DNA of 64,000 nucleotides. Origin: Virgisporangium ochraceum (GTDB lineage Bacteria; Actinomycetota; Actinomycetes; Mycobacteriales; Micromonosporaceae). The notes under the pieces were generated by a model. It was not told where the DNA came from. It searched no databases and saw only the letters and a program-made list of their open reading frames with translations. The stretch spans positions 62,001 to 126,000 of the forward strand of contig NZ_BOPH01000053.1 in the NCBI RefSeq assembly GCF_016863655.1. Direction: 5' to 3'. Both the position numbers and the translations under genes were made by a program. Of this stretch, positions 36,130 to 45,007 are shown in pieces. Each line of letters begins with the position of its first letter. Position 1 is the stretch's first letter.

Positions 36130-36167
36130 GATAGTGGGCGACTCAAATACCGAAATCGCCCACTATC
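36130..36167. other. Perfect 12-bp hairpin after the VOC gene
   Basis: GATAGTGGGCGA and TCGCCCACTATC flank a 14-nt A-rich loop, 8 nt after the VOC stop and 9 nt before the end of the converging gene. Without a T tract it is a bidirectional terminator candidate or a single copy of another repeat family. Confidence 0.7.
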
Positions 36168-36176
36168 ACGGCCAAA

Positions 36177-36806
36177 TCAGGCAACCCGCCGGGACCGGCG
36201 TCCGGCGCCCCGGCGAGCGGACGCCGGACCGGCGACACGCTCCGGCGCACCGCCACGGCGGCCGCGCGCCGGCCCCACGCCGCGGTGCCCCCGGGCCGGC
36301 GCGGAGAGCCGGAGCGCCGCGGGCCAGACCCGCACGAGCTCGTCGCCCGGCTCCAGCGCCGCCCACTCGGCGGCCGCCGCCCGCAGTCGGCCGACGGCGA
36401 CGTCGAGCGCTCCGGGCGCAACGGCCCAGCCGTGCCGGCCGCGCAGGTACCCGCTCAGCTCGCGCGTCGACTCACCGGCCTCGGTGCGCTCGACCAGGTT
36501 CGCGATCAGCTCGGCCTTGTTGAGGTTGTCGCCGTTCGCGCGCATGAGCCCGGCCGACCGCTGTGCGGCGTGCGGCGGCCGCCGGCCCGACACGTGGGTC
36601 ATGCTCGAGAACACCACGCCACCGGCGATCGCCGCCCAGATGCCGTCGCCGATGCCCAGCGCGTGCTCCACCGTGAAATGGGTCAGGTCGTGCGGAATGC
36701 GCCCGGTCACCGGACCGTCGTTCAGGCGGTACCGGACGCCGTCGGCGCGAGTGACGAGGGCGTACCCACGCTGGTGGTCGGGAACCCGGACGAAGATGAC
36801 GCGCAT
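36177..36806 (-). CDS. Conserved hypothetical protein
   Basis: 209 residues from ATG 36806 with GGAGG upstream. A recognisable segment is RIPHDLTHFTVEHALGIGDG followed by IWAAIAGGVVFSSM; the C-terminal half is Ala/Arg-rich and turns low-complexity after residue ~170 (ARGHRGVGPARGRRGGAPE), which may be a drifted end. No function assigned. It follows the MFS gene on the same strand by 42 nt and could be cotranscribed with it. Confidence 0.6.
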   Translation of the reverse strand: MRVIFVRVPDHQRGYALVTRADGVRYRLNDGPVTGRIPHDLTHFTVEHALGIGDGIWAAIAGGVVFSSMTHVSGRRPPHAAQRSAGLMRANGDNLNKAELIANLVERTEAGESTRELSGYLRGRHGWAVAPGALDVAVGRLRAAAAEWAALEPGDELVRVWPAALRLSAPARGHRGVGPARGRRGGAPERVAGPASARRGAGRRSRRVA

Positions 36807-36848
36807 GCCCTCCAGGGTCGCGCCCGCCCCCGGACGGACGCGACCGGT

Positions 36849-38084
36849 TTACTCCGCTTTCGTCAGCGTCGCCAGGTCGGGCGGGTGGCGCAGCGACGGG
36901 CTGAGCGTCGACGACACCGCCAGGACGAGCCCGACCGTGGCGAGGAACCCGATCGTGACCCGGTCGGGCGCGGTGTCGAGCAGGATCCCGGCGACCAGCG
37001 GACCGAGCGGCGCGATCAGCAACGCGATGCTGCTGTGCACCGACTCCACCCGGCCCATCAGCCGGTCGGGGGTCAACGCGTACCGCGACCCGTGCACCAC
37101 CGAGTCGGTCGACGGGATCACCAGCGCCGCCGGCAGCATCGACGCGGCCAGCACGAAGACGTTGGGCCAGATCAGGTACACGGCGCACACCGGGTACATC
37201 CAGAACTCGAGCAGGATCACCGCCCGCGGCGGCAGCGACCGGCGCACGAAGCCGGAGACCATCGAGCCGACCAGCACCCCGGCCCCGAACAGCGACACCA
37301 GCACGCCGACGACGCCGCTCGACAGGCCCTGCCGGGCACCGAGCACCACCAGCGCGAACACCATCGCCGGTCCGCAGAAGTTGCCGAGCCCGAACATGAT
37401 CGCGCAGGTCCGCAGGAACTTGTGACCCCAGAGGAACCGGAAGCCCTCGGCGAGCCGCGTGCGCAGCGGCGCCCGGTCGACCTCGCGGTCGGCGTTCTGG
37501 AACGGTGTGCGGATCAGCCGCAGCGACACCACCGACGCCACGTACGACACGGCGTCGAAGACGAACGGAAACGCGCGCCCGAGCCCGAACAGGGCACCAC
37601 CCAGCGGCGGACCGGCCAGGCTCACCGCCGCCTTCCGCCCGCTCTGCACCGCCGCGGCCGCCGGCAGCAGCGGACCGGGGACCACCGACCGCAACGCACC
37701 CGCGAGGGCGGCGTGGAACAGCGCGAACCCGGCCCCCTCGACGAACGCCACGACCGGGATCACCCAGAACACCGTCCGGTGCAGCACGATCGCCACCGCG
37801 AGGCCGGCCACCGCGGCGGCGCTCACGGCGTCCGCCATGATCATTAACGTTCTGCGGTTCCACCGGTCGGCCGCGAGGCCGGCCGGCAACGCGAAGACCG
37901 TGACCGCCAGCGACCGCGCGAACCCGACCACCCCGGCGAGGGCCGGCGACCCGGTGACCGCGAGCACCAGCAGCGGGTACGCGATCACCGTCGACTGGCT
38001 GCCGGCCGTGGACATCAGCTGGCCGACCTGCAGCAGCACGAAGTCGCGGTTGCGCCGCAGCGGCACCTCGGTCAGTGATGCCAC
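36849..38084 (-). CDS. MFS transporter
   Basis: 411 residues, about 12 hydrophobic segments in two halves. The loop motif LAADRWNRRTLMIMADAV (the DRxxRR-like motif after TM2) and a charged central loop (RTPFQNADREVDRAPLRTRL) are typical of drug/macrolide exporters (MFS_3-like). Start GTG 38084 lies within the Nudix gene 3' end (13-nt overlap), indicating translational coupling. Confidence 0.85.
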   Translation of the reverse strand: MASLTEVPLRRNRDFVLLQVGQLMSTAGSQSTVIAYPLLVLAVTGSPALAGVVGFARSLAVTVFALPAGLAADRWNRRTLMIMADAVSAAAVAGLAVAIVLHRTVFWVIPVVAFVEGAGFALFHAALAGALRSVVPGPLLPAAAAVQSGRKAAVSLAGPPLGGALFGLGRAFPFVFDAVSYVASVVSLRLIRTPFQNADREVDRAPLRTRLAEGFRFLWGHKFLRTCAIMFGLGNFCGPAMVFALVVLGARQGLSSGVVGVLVSLFGAGVLVGSMVSGFVRRSLPPRAVILLEFWMYPVCAVYLIWPNVFVLAASMLPAALVIPSTDSVVHGSRYALTPDRLMGRVESVHSSIALLIAPLGPLVAGILLDTAPDRVTIGFLATVGLVLAVSSTLSPSLRHPPDLATLTKAE

Positions 38085-38569
38085 GGCAGCTCCACCGGCT
38101 CGGCCGGGACCCGCCCGGCCAGCAGGCCGGTGAGCAGGCCGGCGAGGCCGAACGGAAGGACCCGGTCGGTGGTGGTCTCCAGCTCGTCGACGGTCCACCA
38201 CCGTTCGCCGAGGTGGTTGCCGGCTTCGAACTCCTCCATCGCGGTGGTGTCGACCTCGTGCGCGTCGACCCGCACGAGGAAGAAGTCGTCGCGGAAGATG
38301 CCGCTGGCCCAGGTGAGCACGACGTGACCGTGGACGTACGCCACCGGTCCCGTGAGATCCTCCTCGGTGACGATCAGGCCGATCTCCTCGCGGGCCTCGC
38401 GCACGGCGGCCGCCGCCAGGGACTCGCCGGCGTCGACGCCGCCGCCCGGCGTGATCCACGCCTGCCCGAGCTCGGGATGGGACGGATCGGGGCGCGACCG
38501 CAGGAGGAGGACCCGGTCCTTTCCGTCGACGAGCAGGATGCGGGCGGACCGTCGGCGGTACTCGGGCAC
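38072..38569 (-). CDS. Nudix hydrolase
   Basis: 165 residues. Complete Nudix box GGGVDAGESLAAAAVREAREEIG, preceded by a typical N-terminal strand (RRSARILLVDGKDRVLLLRS). Substrate probably a nucleoside diphosphate derivative. GTG 38569 sits 6 nt after TAGCGT (38581-38576), predicted leaderless. First gene of an operon with the MFS transporter. Confidence 0.88.
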   Translation of the reverse strand: MPEYRRRSARILLVDGKDRVLLLRSRPDPSHPELGQAWITPGGGVDAGESLAAAAVREAREEIGLIVTEEDLTGPVAYVHGHVVLTWASGIFRDDFFLVRVDAHEVDTTAMEEFEAGNHLGERWWTVDELETTTDRVLPFGLAGLLTGLLAGRVPAEPVELPWHH

Positions 38570-38648
38570 CCGGACACGCTAGCGGCCGGCGCCCCCGGCC
38601 TCACCCGGATATCGCACGAGACCGCGACCTCCGCGTGCGGCCGCGGCC

Positions 38649-40232
38649 TCACCCGTAGATCGCGCGGTTCAGCGAGCGGACCAGGGAACCGTAGGCGCCG
38701 CCGAGCACCGGGCGGTGCCGGGCCAGCGCGGCGCGGGCGGCGTTGGCACCGGGTGCGCCGTGCACCCCGCCGCCGGGATGGGCGCTGGCGCTGGCCAGGT
38801 ACAACCGGTCGACGGGCGTGTCGGCCCGCCCGAGGCCCGGCACCGGCCGGAGGAACAGCTGCTGGTGCACGCCGGCCGTGCCGCCGTTGATCGCACCGTC
38901 GACGAGGCTGAGGTTCTTCTCCTCCAGCTGCGGCGGCCCGGCCACGTACCGGCCCACGACCAGGCTCCGGAACCCGGGCGCGTGCCGCTCGAGCACGTCC
39001 TCGATCCGCTCGGCGTGCGCGGCGATCTCCGCCGGGTCCCATCGATCCCTGTGCGGAAGGTGGGTGTACGCCCACAGCGACTCCGTGCCGGCCGGCGAGC
39101 GGCCCGGGTCGCTCGTGTTCATCTGCCCGACCAGCAGGAACGGGTCGTGCGGCGTCCGGCCCAGCGTGATGTCGGTCGAGTAGCGCGTGAGGCCGTCGAC
39201 GTCGGCGCCGAGATGGACGGTTCCGGCCGTCGCCACGTCGGGGTTGATCCATGGGACCGGCGCGGAGAGCGCCCAGTCGACCTTGAGCGTGGCGTCGTCC
39301 CACTGGAAGAGGTCGAGGTCGTCGAGCAGCCGTTCGGGCAGGTGACCGGCGCCGACGAGCGTGCGGTACAGGGTCGGCGCCGGCACGTCGGCGAGCACCG
39401 CCCTGCGGGCACGGATCGCCCGCCCGTCGGCCAGGCGCACGCCCAACGCGGTCCCGTTGCCGACGACCACCGAGGTCACCAGCGCGTTCGTCTCGATGGC
39501 GCCGCCGTTCGCGAGCAGCCGCGACGCCAGCGCGTCGGTAATCTTCTGGGCGCCGCCCACCGGCACCGGGAACCCGACCTGCTGGCCGAGCATCCCGAGC
39601 AGCCAGCCGTACCCGGCGCTGGCCGACCCGTCGGGCGACAGGTCGGTGTGCAGCGCCAGGCCGGCGATCAGCACCCGGGCGCCGTCGCCGCCGAAGGTGC
39701 GGTCGCCGAACAACCGCGTCGGCAGCACGAACCGGCGGGCCAGCCGCACCGTGTCGGCGACGCTGTTGCGGGTCAGCAACCGGGCGGCCGCCCGCACCGG
39801 TGGGAACGGCGTGAGCATCGCCGGGATGAGGTCGTCGACGACGGTGAGCCACTCCCGGTAGAGGGAGCGCCAGCGGTCGCCGTCACCCTTCGCGAACGAG
39901 TCGAGCGAGGCGGCGGTGGCGTCGAGGTCGCGGCTGAGCACCGCCGCGCGGCCGTCTTCCAGCAGGTGCGCCAGGACCGCCGGCGCGTGCGTCCACTCCA
40001 GGCCGTGGTCACCCAGGGCGAGGTGACGGATCGCCGGCGACAAAGGGGTGAGCGGGTAGAACGCGCTGCAGAGGTCGCTGAGGTATCCGGGTGCGGTGAC
40101 CTCCGCGGACCGCACCGCGCCACCGATGTGCGGCGTGCCCTCCAGCACGACGACGTCCCAGCCGGCGTCGACGAGCAGGTTCGCCGCCACCAACCCGTTG
40201 TGCCCCGCACCCACCACCACCGCGTCGACCAT
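38649..40232 (-). CDS. Phytoene-dehydrogenase-like FAD/NAD(P) oxidoreductase
   Basis: 527 residues. N-terminal dinucleotide fold DAVVVGAGHNGLVAANLLVD followed by the VVVLEGTPHIGGAVRSAEVT FAD motif; C-terminal FAD segment LYLASASAHPGGGVHGAPGA. This group (COG1233) includes carotenoid desaturases/isomerases and retinol saturase-like enzymes; no carotenoid genes are adjacent, so substrate is unknown. Start ATG 40232 has GGGGAG upstream; divergent from the GrpE-like gene. Confidence 0.85.
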   Translation of the reverse strand: MVDAVVVGAGHNGLVAANLLVDAGWDVVVLEGTPHIGGAVRSAEVTAPGYLSDLCSAFYPLTPLSPAIRHLALGDHGLEWTHAPAVLAHLLEDGRAAVLSRDLDATAASLDSFAKGDGDRWRSLYREWLTVVDDLIPAMLTPFPPVRAAARLLTRNSVADTVRLARRFVLPTRLFGDRTFGGDGARVLIAGLALHTDLSPDGSASAGYGWLLGMLGQQVGFPVPVGGAQKITDALASRLLANGGAIETNALVTSVVVGNGTALGVRLADGRAIRARRAVLADVPAPTLYRTLVGAGHLPERLLDDLDLFQWDDATLKVDWALSAPVPWINPDVATAGTVHLGADVDGLTRYSTDITLGRTPHDPFLLVGQMNTSDPGRSPAGTESLWAYTHLPHRDRWDPAEIAAHAERIEDVLERHAPGFRSLVVGRYVAGPPQLEEKNLSLVDGAINGGTAGVHQQLFLRPVPGLGRADTPVDRLYLASASAHPGGGVHGAPGANAARAALARHRPVLGGAYGSLVRSLNRAIYG

Positions 40233-40305
40233 GGACTCCACTCCCCATCCTCCGATCCGGCGGCCGATGGACGGCCGCGGACCGGTCCGCTCTACAGTGC
40301 TACCC

Positions 40306-41010
40306 ATGGCGATCGGCCTGACACCCGACCGGTTCGGTCGTGACCCCAACCCGGTTTTCATGAAGATTCTTCAGGACGCGGGTGAGCCCCTGACCGCGAA
40401 GAAGGTCATCGACGCGGTGGCCGCGGAAGGAGTCGCGAGAACGGTCGTGAGCTCCAAGTGGGCCACGTTCCAGAAGACCGTGGTCAAGTTCCACCCGAAC
40501 ATCCACCTCCCGGGTCGGGGGCTCTACGAGTGGCGCGCCGACCCCGTCGCGCCGGAGGCCGCCCTCACCCGCCTGGTCGACCTGTTCGCCACGGCGAACA
40601 AGGTCAAGGTGCCGCTGCGCGACGCGCTGGTGGCCGTCGTCCGGGCCGGGTTCGGCGGCCGCGCCGCCCCTCAGGGGGACGACGCGAAGGTCCGGGTCGC
40701 GCAGGAGCGGCAGTTCAAACTCGACGCGCTGCAGGCGGTCGCCGAACTCGCCGGCGAGGTGGAGGAGCTCGCCTACGACAGCGGCGACCCCGAACTGATC
40801 GTCGAACGGCTCCGGGTGCGGGTGCGCACGGCGCCGCTCGAGCAGCTCGGCGCGCCCGGCGACGAGGCGAAGTTCGACCCCGCCCACCACGAGGCGACAG
40901 GACCGCGGCCGGCCGACGGCGCCGCGGTCACGATCGTGCGCCCCGGGTACGCGTGGCAGGAGAACGGCGCACCGGTCGTGCTGCGCAGGGCCCTGGTGGT
41001 CGCGGACTAG
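40306..41010 (+). CDS. HARE-HTH-like / GrpE-like partner of an Hsp70
   Basis: 234 residues. The N-terminal ~75 residues (ILQDAGEPLTAKKVIDAVAA ... FHPNIHLPGRGLYEWR) resemble a HARE-type winged helix. A helical middle follows, and the C-terminus (RPGYAWQENGAPVVLRRALV) matches the GrpE beta-domain end. It is followed by an Hsp70-like gene after 12 nt, so it is probably a dedicated nucleotide-exchange factor with an added DNA- or protein-binding domain. ATG 40306 is 7 nt after TACAGT (40293-40298), predicted leaderless. Domain calls are from pattern only. Confidence 0.65.
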   Translation: MAIGLTPDRFGRDPNPVFMKILQDAGEPLTAKKVIDAVAAEGVARTVVSSKWATFQKTVVKFHPNIHLPGRGLYEWRADPVAPEAALTRLVDLFATANKVKVPLRDALVAVVRAGFGGRAAPQGDDAKVRVAQERQFKLDALQAVAELAGEVEELAYDSGDPELIVERLRVRVRTAPLEQLGAPGDEAKFDPAHHEATGPRPADGAAVTIVRPGYAWQENGAPVVLRRALVVAD

Positions 41011-41022
41011 GAGGGCACCGGC

Positions 41023-42645
41023 ATGGCCAGACACCGTCCCCCGGCGGTCGGGCTCGACTTCGGGACGACCACCTCGCTCGTGGCCCGCCGCAAAGGGTCC
41101 GAGCCGCTCGACCTGCTGCCGATCGGCATGACCCGACGGTGGCTGCCGTCGCTGGCCGGCCGGCAGGACGGGCACCTGGTGGTCGGCGAGGACGCCGACA
41201 CCCTGTCGACCACGAACGTGATCCGGTCGATCAAACGCGCGATCACGTTCGACCAGTCGACGGTCACGCTGGGCTCGGGCGAGAAGCTGTCGCGCGACGA
41301 GGTCGTCGTGGCGCTGCTCCGCACGATCGCCGAGCGGTCCGCGGAGCGGGGGCTGCCGCTGGGCCGCCAACGCGACCTGCGGATCGGGTGCCCGGCAATG
41401 TGGCGCCGGGAGCAGCGGCACCTGCTGCTCGACCTGGTGCGCGAGGCCGGCATCGACGTCGACGCCGCGAACCTGGTCGAGGAGCCGGTGGCCGCGGGCC
41501 TGGCGTGGCTGGGCAGCGGCGCGATCGACGCCACGCGGGTCGGCGGCCGGCTGCTCGTCTTCGACATGGGCGGCGGCACGCTCGACATCGCCGTGCTCGA
41601 CATCGAACCGGGCGATCCGCCGTCGGTGCGGGTGCTCACCTCGGCCGGCATGCCGGCGGCCGGCGACGCGCTCGACGAGGCGATCGCCGAGGACCTCACC
41701 GCCGAGCTCGGCAAGCAGGGCGTCGACATCCTGGCGCTGAAGCGGCCGGACGCCGCGCGCGACAACATCCTGGAGCAGGCGCGCGAGGCGAAGGTGCTGC
41801 TGTCGACCGAGGAGCGGGCGCGGGTGGTGTTCCGCCGGGTCGTCTTCGGCGCCCAGATCCCGCCGGTGAGCTACGACCGCGAGCGGCTCGACGAGGTGTT
41901 CCGGCCGCAGCTCGAACACGCGGAACAGAAGCTGTGGGACGCGCTGCGCCTGGCCCGGCTCACCCACGTGCGCAACAGTTCGGTGAGCACGATCCTCAAG
42001 ACGCCGCTCGACGACCTCGCCGCCGATGTCGACCACGTGCTGCTCGCCGGCGGCATGAGCCGGATCCCGGCGGTGCGGCGCCGGCTGGCGGAGCTTCTGC
42101 CGAACGCCACCATCCACGACTCGGTGGGGGTCGCCGCCGACGAGACGGTGGTGGCCGGCCTCGCCGACACCGGTGAGGCCGACCCGATCAACCTGTACCG
42201 CCCGTGCTTCGACTTCACGCTCTTCTGGGACGGCGACGGCCGGTTCCCCCTGTACGAGGCGTACACGCCGCTGTTCGAGACGTACCAGCTGGCCAGCATG
42301 AACGAGCCCAGCTACGTGATCCGGGCCGGACACCGGCAGGGCGTGCCGCAGCAGCGGCAGGGCGAGCTGCGGGTGTTCAGCTCGACCGGCGTGCCGGTCA
42401 ACATCGAGCGGTTCGGCAGGGACGGCACGGTGCAGGACGTCCTGGAGAAGCTGCCGGTGAAGTTCGGCCACCGCGACGTGACGTTCCGTCTCTACACCGA
42501 CGGCCGGGTGATCGTGATGGACGGCGCCGGGCACAGCCACACCCTGCGGGTGGAGCCGTGGCCGGTGATCGAGGGCGCCGGCAGCCGCCCCGCGGACCAA
42601 CCGGTACCCGAGCCGACGGTCCCCTACCCGTTCAACAAGCCGTAG
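41023..42645 (+). CDS. Hsp70-family chaperone-like ATPase
   Basis: 540 residues. ATPase motifs: phosphate-1 VGLDFGTTTSLVARR, connect-1 NLVEEPVAAGLAWLG, phosphate-2 LLVFDMGGGTLDIAVLDI, adenosine VDHVLLAGGMSRIPAVRRRL. The region after residue ~385 is shorter than a DnaK substrate domain and lacks the lid, ending in a Pro-rich tail. It resembles the actinobacterial Hsp70-like group rather than housekeeping DnaK. AGGAGGG precedes ATG 41023. It forms an operon with the GrpE-like protein upstream. Confidence 0.87.
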   Translation: MARHRPPAVGLDFGTTTSLVARRKGSEPLDLLPIGMTRRWLPSLAGRQDGHLVVGEDADTLSTTNVIRSIKRAITFDQSTVTLGSGEKLSRDEVVVALLRTIAERSAERGLPLGRQRDLRIGCPAMWRREQRHLLLDLVREAGIDVDAANLVEEPVAAGLAWLGSGAIDATRVGGRLLVFDMGGGTLDIAVLDIEPGDPPSVRVLTSAGMPAAGDALDEAIAEDLTAELGKQGVDILALKRPDAARDNILEQAREAKVLLSTEERARVVFRRVVFGAQIPPVSYDRERLDEVFRPQLEHAEQKLWDALRLARLTHVRNSSVSTILKTPLDDLAADVDHVLLAGGMSRIPAVRRRLAELLPNATIHDSVGVAADETVVAGLADTGEADPINLYRPCFDFTLFWDGDGRFPLYEAYTPLFETYQLASMNEPSYVIRAGHRQGVPQQRQGELRVFSSTGVPVNIERFGRDGTVQDVLEKLPVKFGHRDVTFRLYTDGRVIVMDGAGHSHTLRVEPWPVIEGAGSRPADQPVPEPTVPYPFNKP

Positions 42646-42658
42646 CTACCCTGGGCAC

Positions 42659-43720
42659 GTGTACGTGCCCTGGGTGCCGCCGGTCCTGTACGCCGCGGTG
42701 TTCGCGGCCGGCCTGTACGCGGACGCCGCGGGGCTGGGTGACACCCGGCCGGTGCCGTTCGTCGGCGGGCTGATCCTTCTCCTCGCGGTCGACCTGGTCG
42801 AGCGCCGGCGGCCGCCCCACCCGTCGCGTGCCCTGGCGGCGCTGCTGCTCGCGGCGCGGGTCGCGCTGTACCTGGTGGTGGTGGCCGCCGACGGGTCCGG
42901 GGTGTCGAAGGCGCTGTTCGTGCTCGTGCCGCTCACGGCCTACTTCGCGTTCGGGCGGGTCGCCAGCGTCGTGAGCGCCGTCGCCTGTCTCGGGGCGCTC
43001 GTGGTGGCGTTCGCCGTCACGGTGCCGCGGTGGTGGACCGACCTCGAGCGGGTGTCGGACCTGCTCATGTTCGGGCTCGGCCTGGTGCTCGCGATCACGA
43101 TGGCGGCGGTGGCCGTCGAGGAGCGGCGGCAGGCCGCCGAGGTCGCCGCGCTGTCGGGCGCCGCGGAGCGCAACCGGCTCGCCCGCGACATCCACGACGG
43201 GCTCGGCCACCGGCTCACCGAGTCGGCGATCCTCATCGAACAGGCACAGGCCTTCCGGGGCCACGACCCGGCCGCCGCCGACCGCGCGCTGGTCGAGGCG
43301 CACCGGGCCGTGCGTCAGGCATTGGACGAGGTACGCCAGTCGGTGCGGGCCCTCCATGAGGCGGACTTCAACCTGTCGTCGGCGGTGGCGGGGCTGAGCG
43401 GCGGGAGCGTGTCGGTCGACGTCTCGGGTCTGGAGCACGGGCACCCGCTGCCCGTGCTGACCGCCGTCTACCGGGCGGCGCAGGAGGGCATCACCAACGC
43501 CCGCCGGCACGCCGGCGCCGACAGCATCACCGTGCGGCTCGCGTTCGCGCCCGACGCGGTGACGCTCGTCGTCGCCGACGACGGCTGCGGCTTCGTCCCC
43601 GACGCGCCCGGCTTCGGGCTGACCGGCATGCGCGAGCGCATCCGCGAGGTCGGCGGCGACGTCGCCGTCGACAGCAGCCCCGGCGCGGGAACCCGCGTGA
43701 CCGTGAGCGTGCCGGCATGA
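42659..43720 (+). CDS. NarL-family sensor histidine kinase
   Basis: 353 residues. Four or five N-terminal hydrophobic segments, then HisKA_3 with the phosphoacceptor ERNRLARDIHDGLGHRLTES and a HATPase_c domain (AAQEGITNARRHAGAD, VADDGCGFVPDAPGFGLTGM). Short and complete. GTG 42659 is 6 nt after TACCCT (42647-42652), predicted leaderless; the stop overlaps the response regulator (ATGA). Confidence 0.9.
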   Translation: MYVPWVPPVLYAAVFAAGLYADAAGLGDTRPVPFVGGLILLLAVDLVERRRPPHPSRALAALLLAARVALYLVVVAADGSGVSKALFVLVPLTAYFAFGRVASVVSAVACLGALVVAFAVTVPRWWTDLERVSDLLMFGLGLVLAITMAAVAVEERRQAAEVAALSGAAERNRLARDIHDGLGHRLTESAILIEQAQAFRGHDPAAADRALVEAHRAVRQALDEVRQSVRALHEADFNLSSAVAGLSGGSVSVDVSGLEHGHPLPVLTAVYRAAQEGITNARRHAGADSITVRLAFAPDAVTLVVADDGCGFVPDAPGFGLTGMRERIREVGGDVAVDSSPGAGTRVTVSVPA

Positions 43721-44367
43721 CCGACCCGGAGGTGCGGGTGCTCGTCGTCGACGACCAGCGGCTCATTCGCGACGGCATCGCCTCGCTGCTCGGTCTGCAA
43801 CCGGGCATCACCGTGGTCGGCACCGCCGCCAACGGCCGCGAGGCGGTCGAACAGGCCGTGACGCTGCGACCGGACGTGGTGCTGATGGACGTCCGGATGC
43901 CCGAGGTCGACGGCATCGCCGCGCTGGAGACGATCCGGCGCCGGGCACCCGACTGCCGCGTGGTGATGCTGACGACGTTCGACGACGAGGAGTACGTGGT
44001 GCCGGCGATGCGCGCCGGTGCCACCGGCTACCTGTTGAAGGACCTGCCCGCCCGGGAGCTCGCGGGCGCGGTGCGCATGGCCCACGCGGGAGTGTCCCAA
44101 CTGGACCCGGCGGCGGCCGCACGGATGACGGCCGCGCTCACGCGGTCCACTGTGGACAGTGCGGCGACGGCCGGGCAGCCGCTGACGGCGCGCGAGCTCG
44201 ACGTGCTGCGGCTCATCGCCCGCGGCGCGACCAACCGCGAGATCGCGACGCGGCTGCACGTCAGCGAGGGCACCGTGAAGAACCACATCTCGCGGATCCT
44301 CACCCGGTTCGGGCTGCGCGACCGCACCCAGGCCGCGCTGTATGCGCGCGAGCACGATCTGCTGTAG
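43717..44367 (+). CDS. NarL/FixJ-type response regulator
   Basis: 216 residues. Receiver with VLVVDDQRLIRDGIASLL, acceptor Asp in VVLMDVRMPEVDG, and Lys in GYLLKDLPA; C-terminal LuxR HTH LTARELDVLRLIARG and TNREIATRLHVSEGTVKNHI. Coupled to the kinase at 42659; the target is unknown, perhaps the following membrane protein and oxidoreductase. Confidence 0.92.
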   Translation: MTDPEVRVLVVDDQRLIRDGIASLLGLQPGITVVGTAANGREAVEQAVTLRPDVVLMDVRMPEVDGIAALETIRRRAPDCRVVMLTTFDDEEYVVPAMRAGATGYLLKDLPARELAGAVRMAHAGVSQLDPAAAARMTAALTRSTVDSAATAGQPLTARELDVLRLIARGATNREIATRLHVSEGTVKNHISRILTRFGLRDRTQAALYAREHDLL

Positions 44368-44443
44368 CGGCACATGACCTCCGGCCACCGGGTTGGCCGA
44401 TCGGCACTGCCGCGTCGGACCTTGCGGCTCCTACCGTCGCGCC

Positions 44444-45007
44444 ATGATGCTGCAACGTTTCGGTGCTGGGTGCGGGGTCGTGCTGGGGCTGTCGATCGGG
44501 GTGCCCGGCGCGGTGGAGGCGTTCACCGGTGAGACCACCGCGACCAGCCTGGTGATCGGGCTCGGCGCGGCGTTCGGTCCGCCCGCGCTCACCGCGTTCT
44601 TTCTGGTGCCGGGCAACGGATCCGGCCGCTTCCGGTCGGTGGCGTACGGGCTCAACGCGATCGGGCTCGGCCTCTTCAGCGGGGTGGCGTTCGCGCTGAA
44701 CCTGGTGCTGTTCTTCCTCTCCGAGGCCGTGGTCGAGGACGTGCTCGCCGGCCCGACCGGCGCGGTGGTGCGGCTGTCGGCGCTCGTGTTCGTCGTCGGC
44801 ACGGTCCTGTTCGGGGCGACGATGATCCGCGACCGCGCGTTCCCGTCGGTGCCGGCGTGGGGCTACACCGTGTCGCTGCCCCTGCTCGCCCTGCTGGCGC
44901 CGCTCGACGACTCGCCGCTGACCAGTGCCGTGCACGTGGTGGCCGCGGCCTCGCTGATCTGGCTCTCGGCGACGGCGGCTTCGCGGCGTACCTTGGTGCC
45001 TGCATGA
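44444..45007 (+). CDS. Multi-pass membrane protein, unknown function
   Basis: 187 residues, five or six hydrophobic helices (SLVIGLGAAFGPPALTAFFL, LNAIGLGLFSGVAFALNLVL, LSALVFVVGTVLFGATMI). No recognised family. ATG 44444 is 6 nt after TACCGT (44432-44437). The stop overlaps the start of the molybdopterin oxidoreductase (ATGA), suggesting a shared membrane role. Confidence 0.7.
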   Translation: MMLQRFGAGCGVVLGLSIGVPGAVEAFTGETTATSLVIGLGAAFGPPALTAFFLVPGNGSGRFRSVAYGLNAIGLGLFSGVAFALNLVLFFLSEAVVEDVLAGPTGAVVRLSALVFVVGTVLFGATMIRDRAFPSVPAWGYTVSLPLLALLAPLDDSPLTSAVHVVAAASLIWLSATAASRRTLVPA

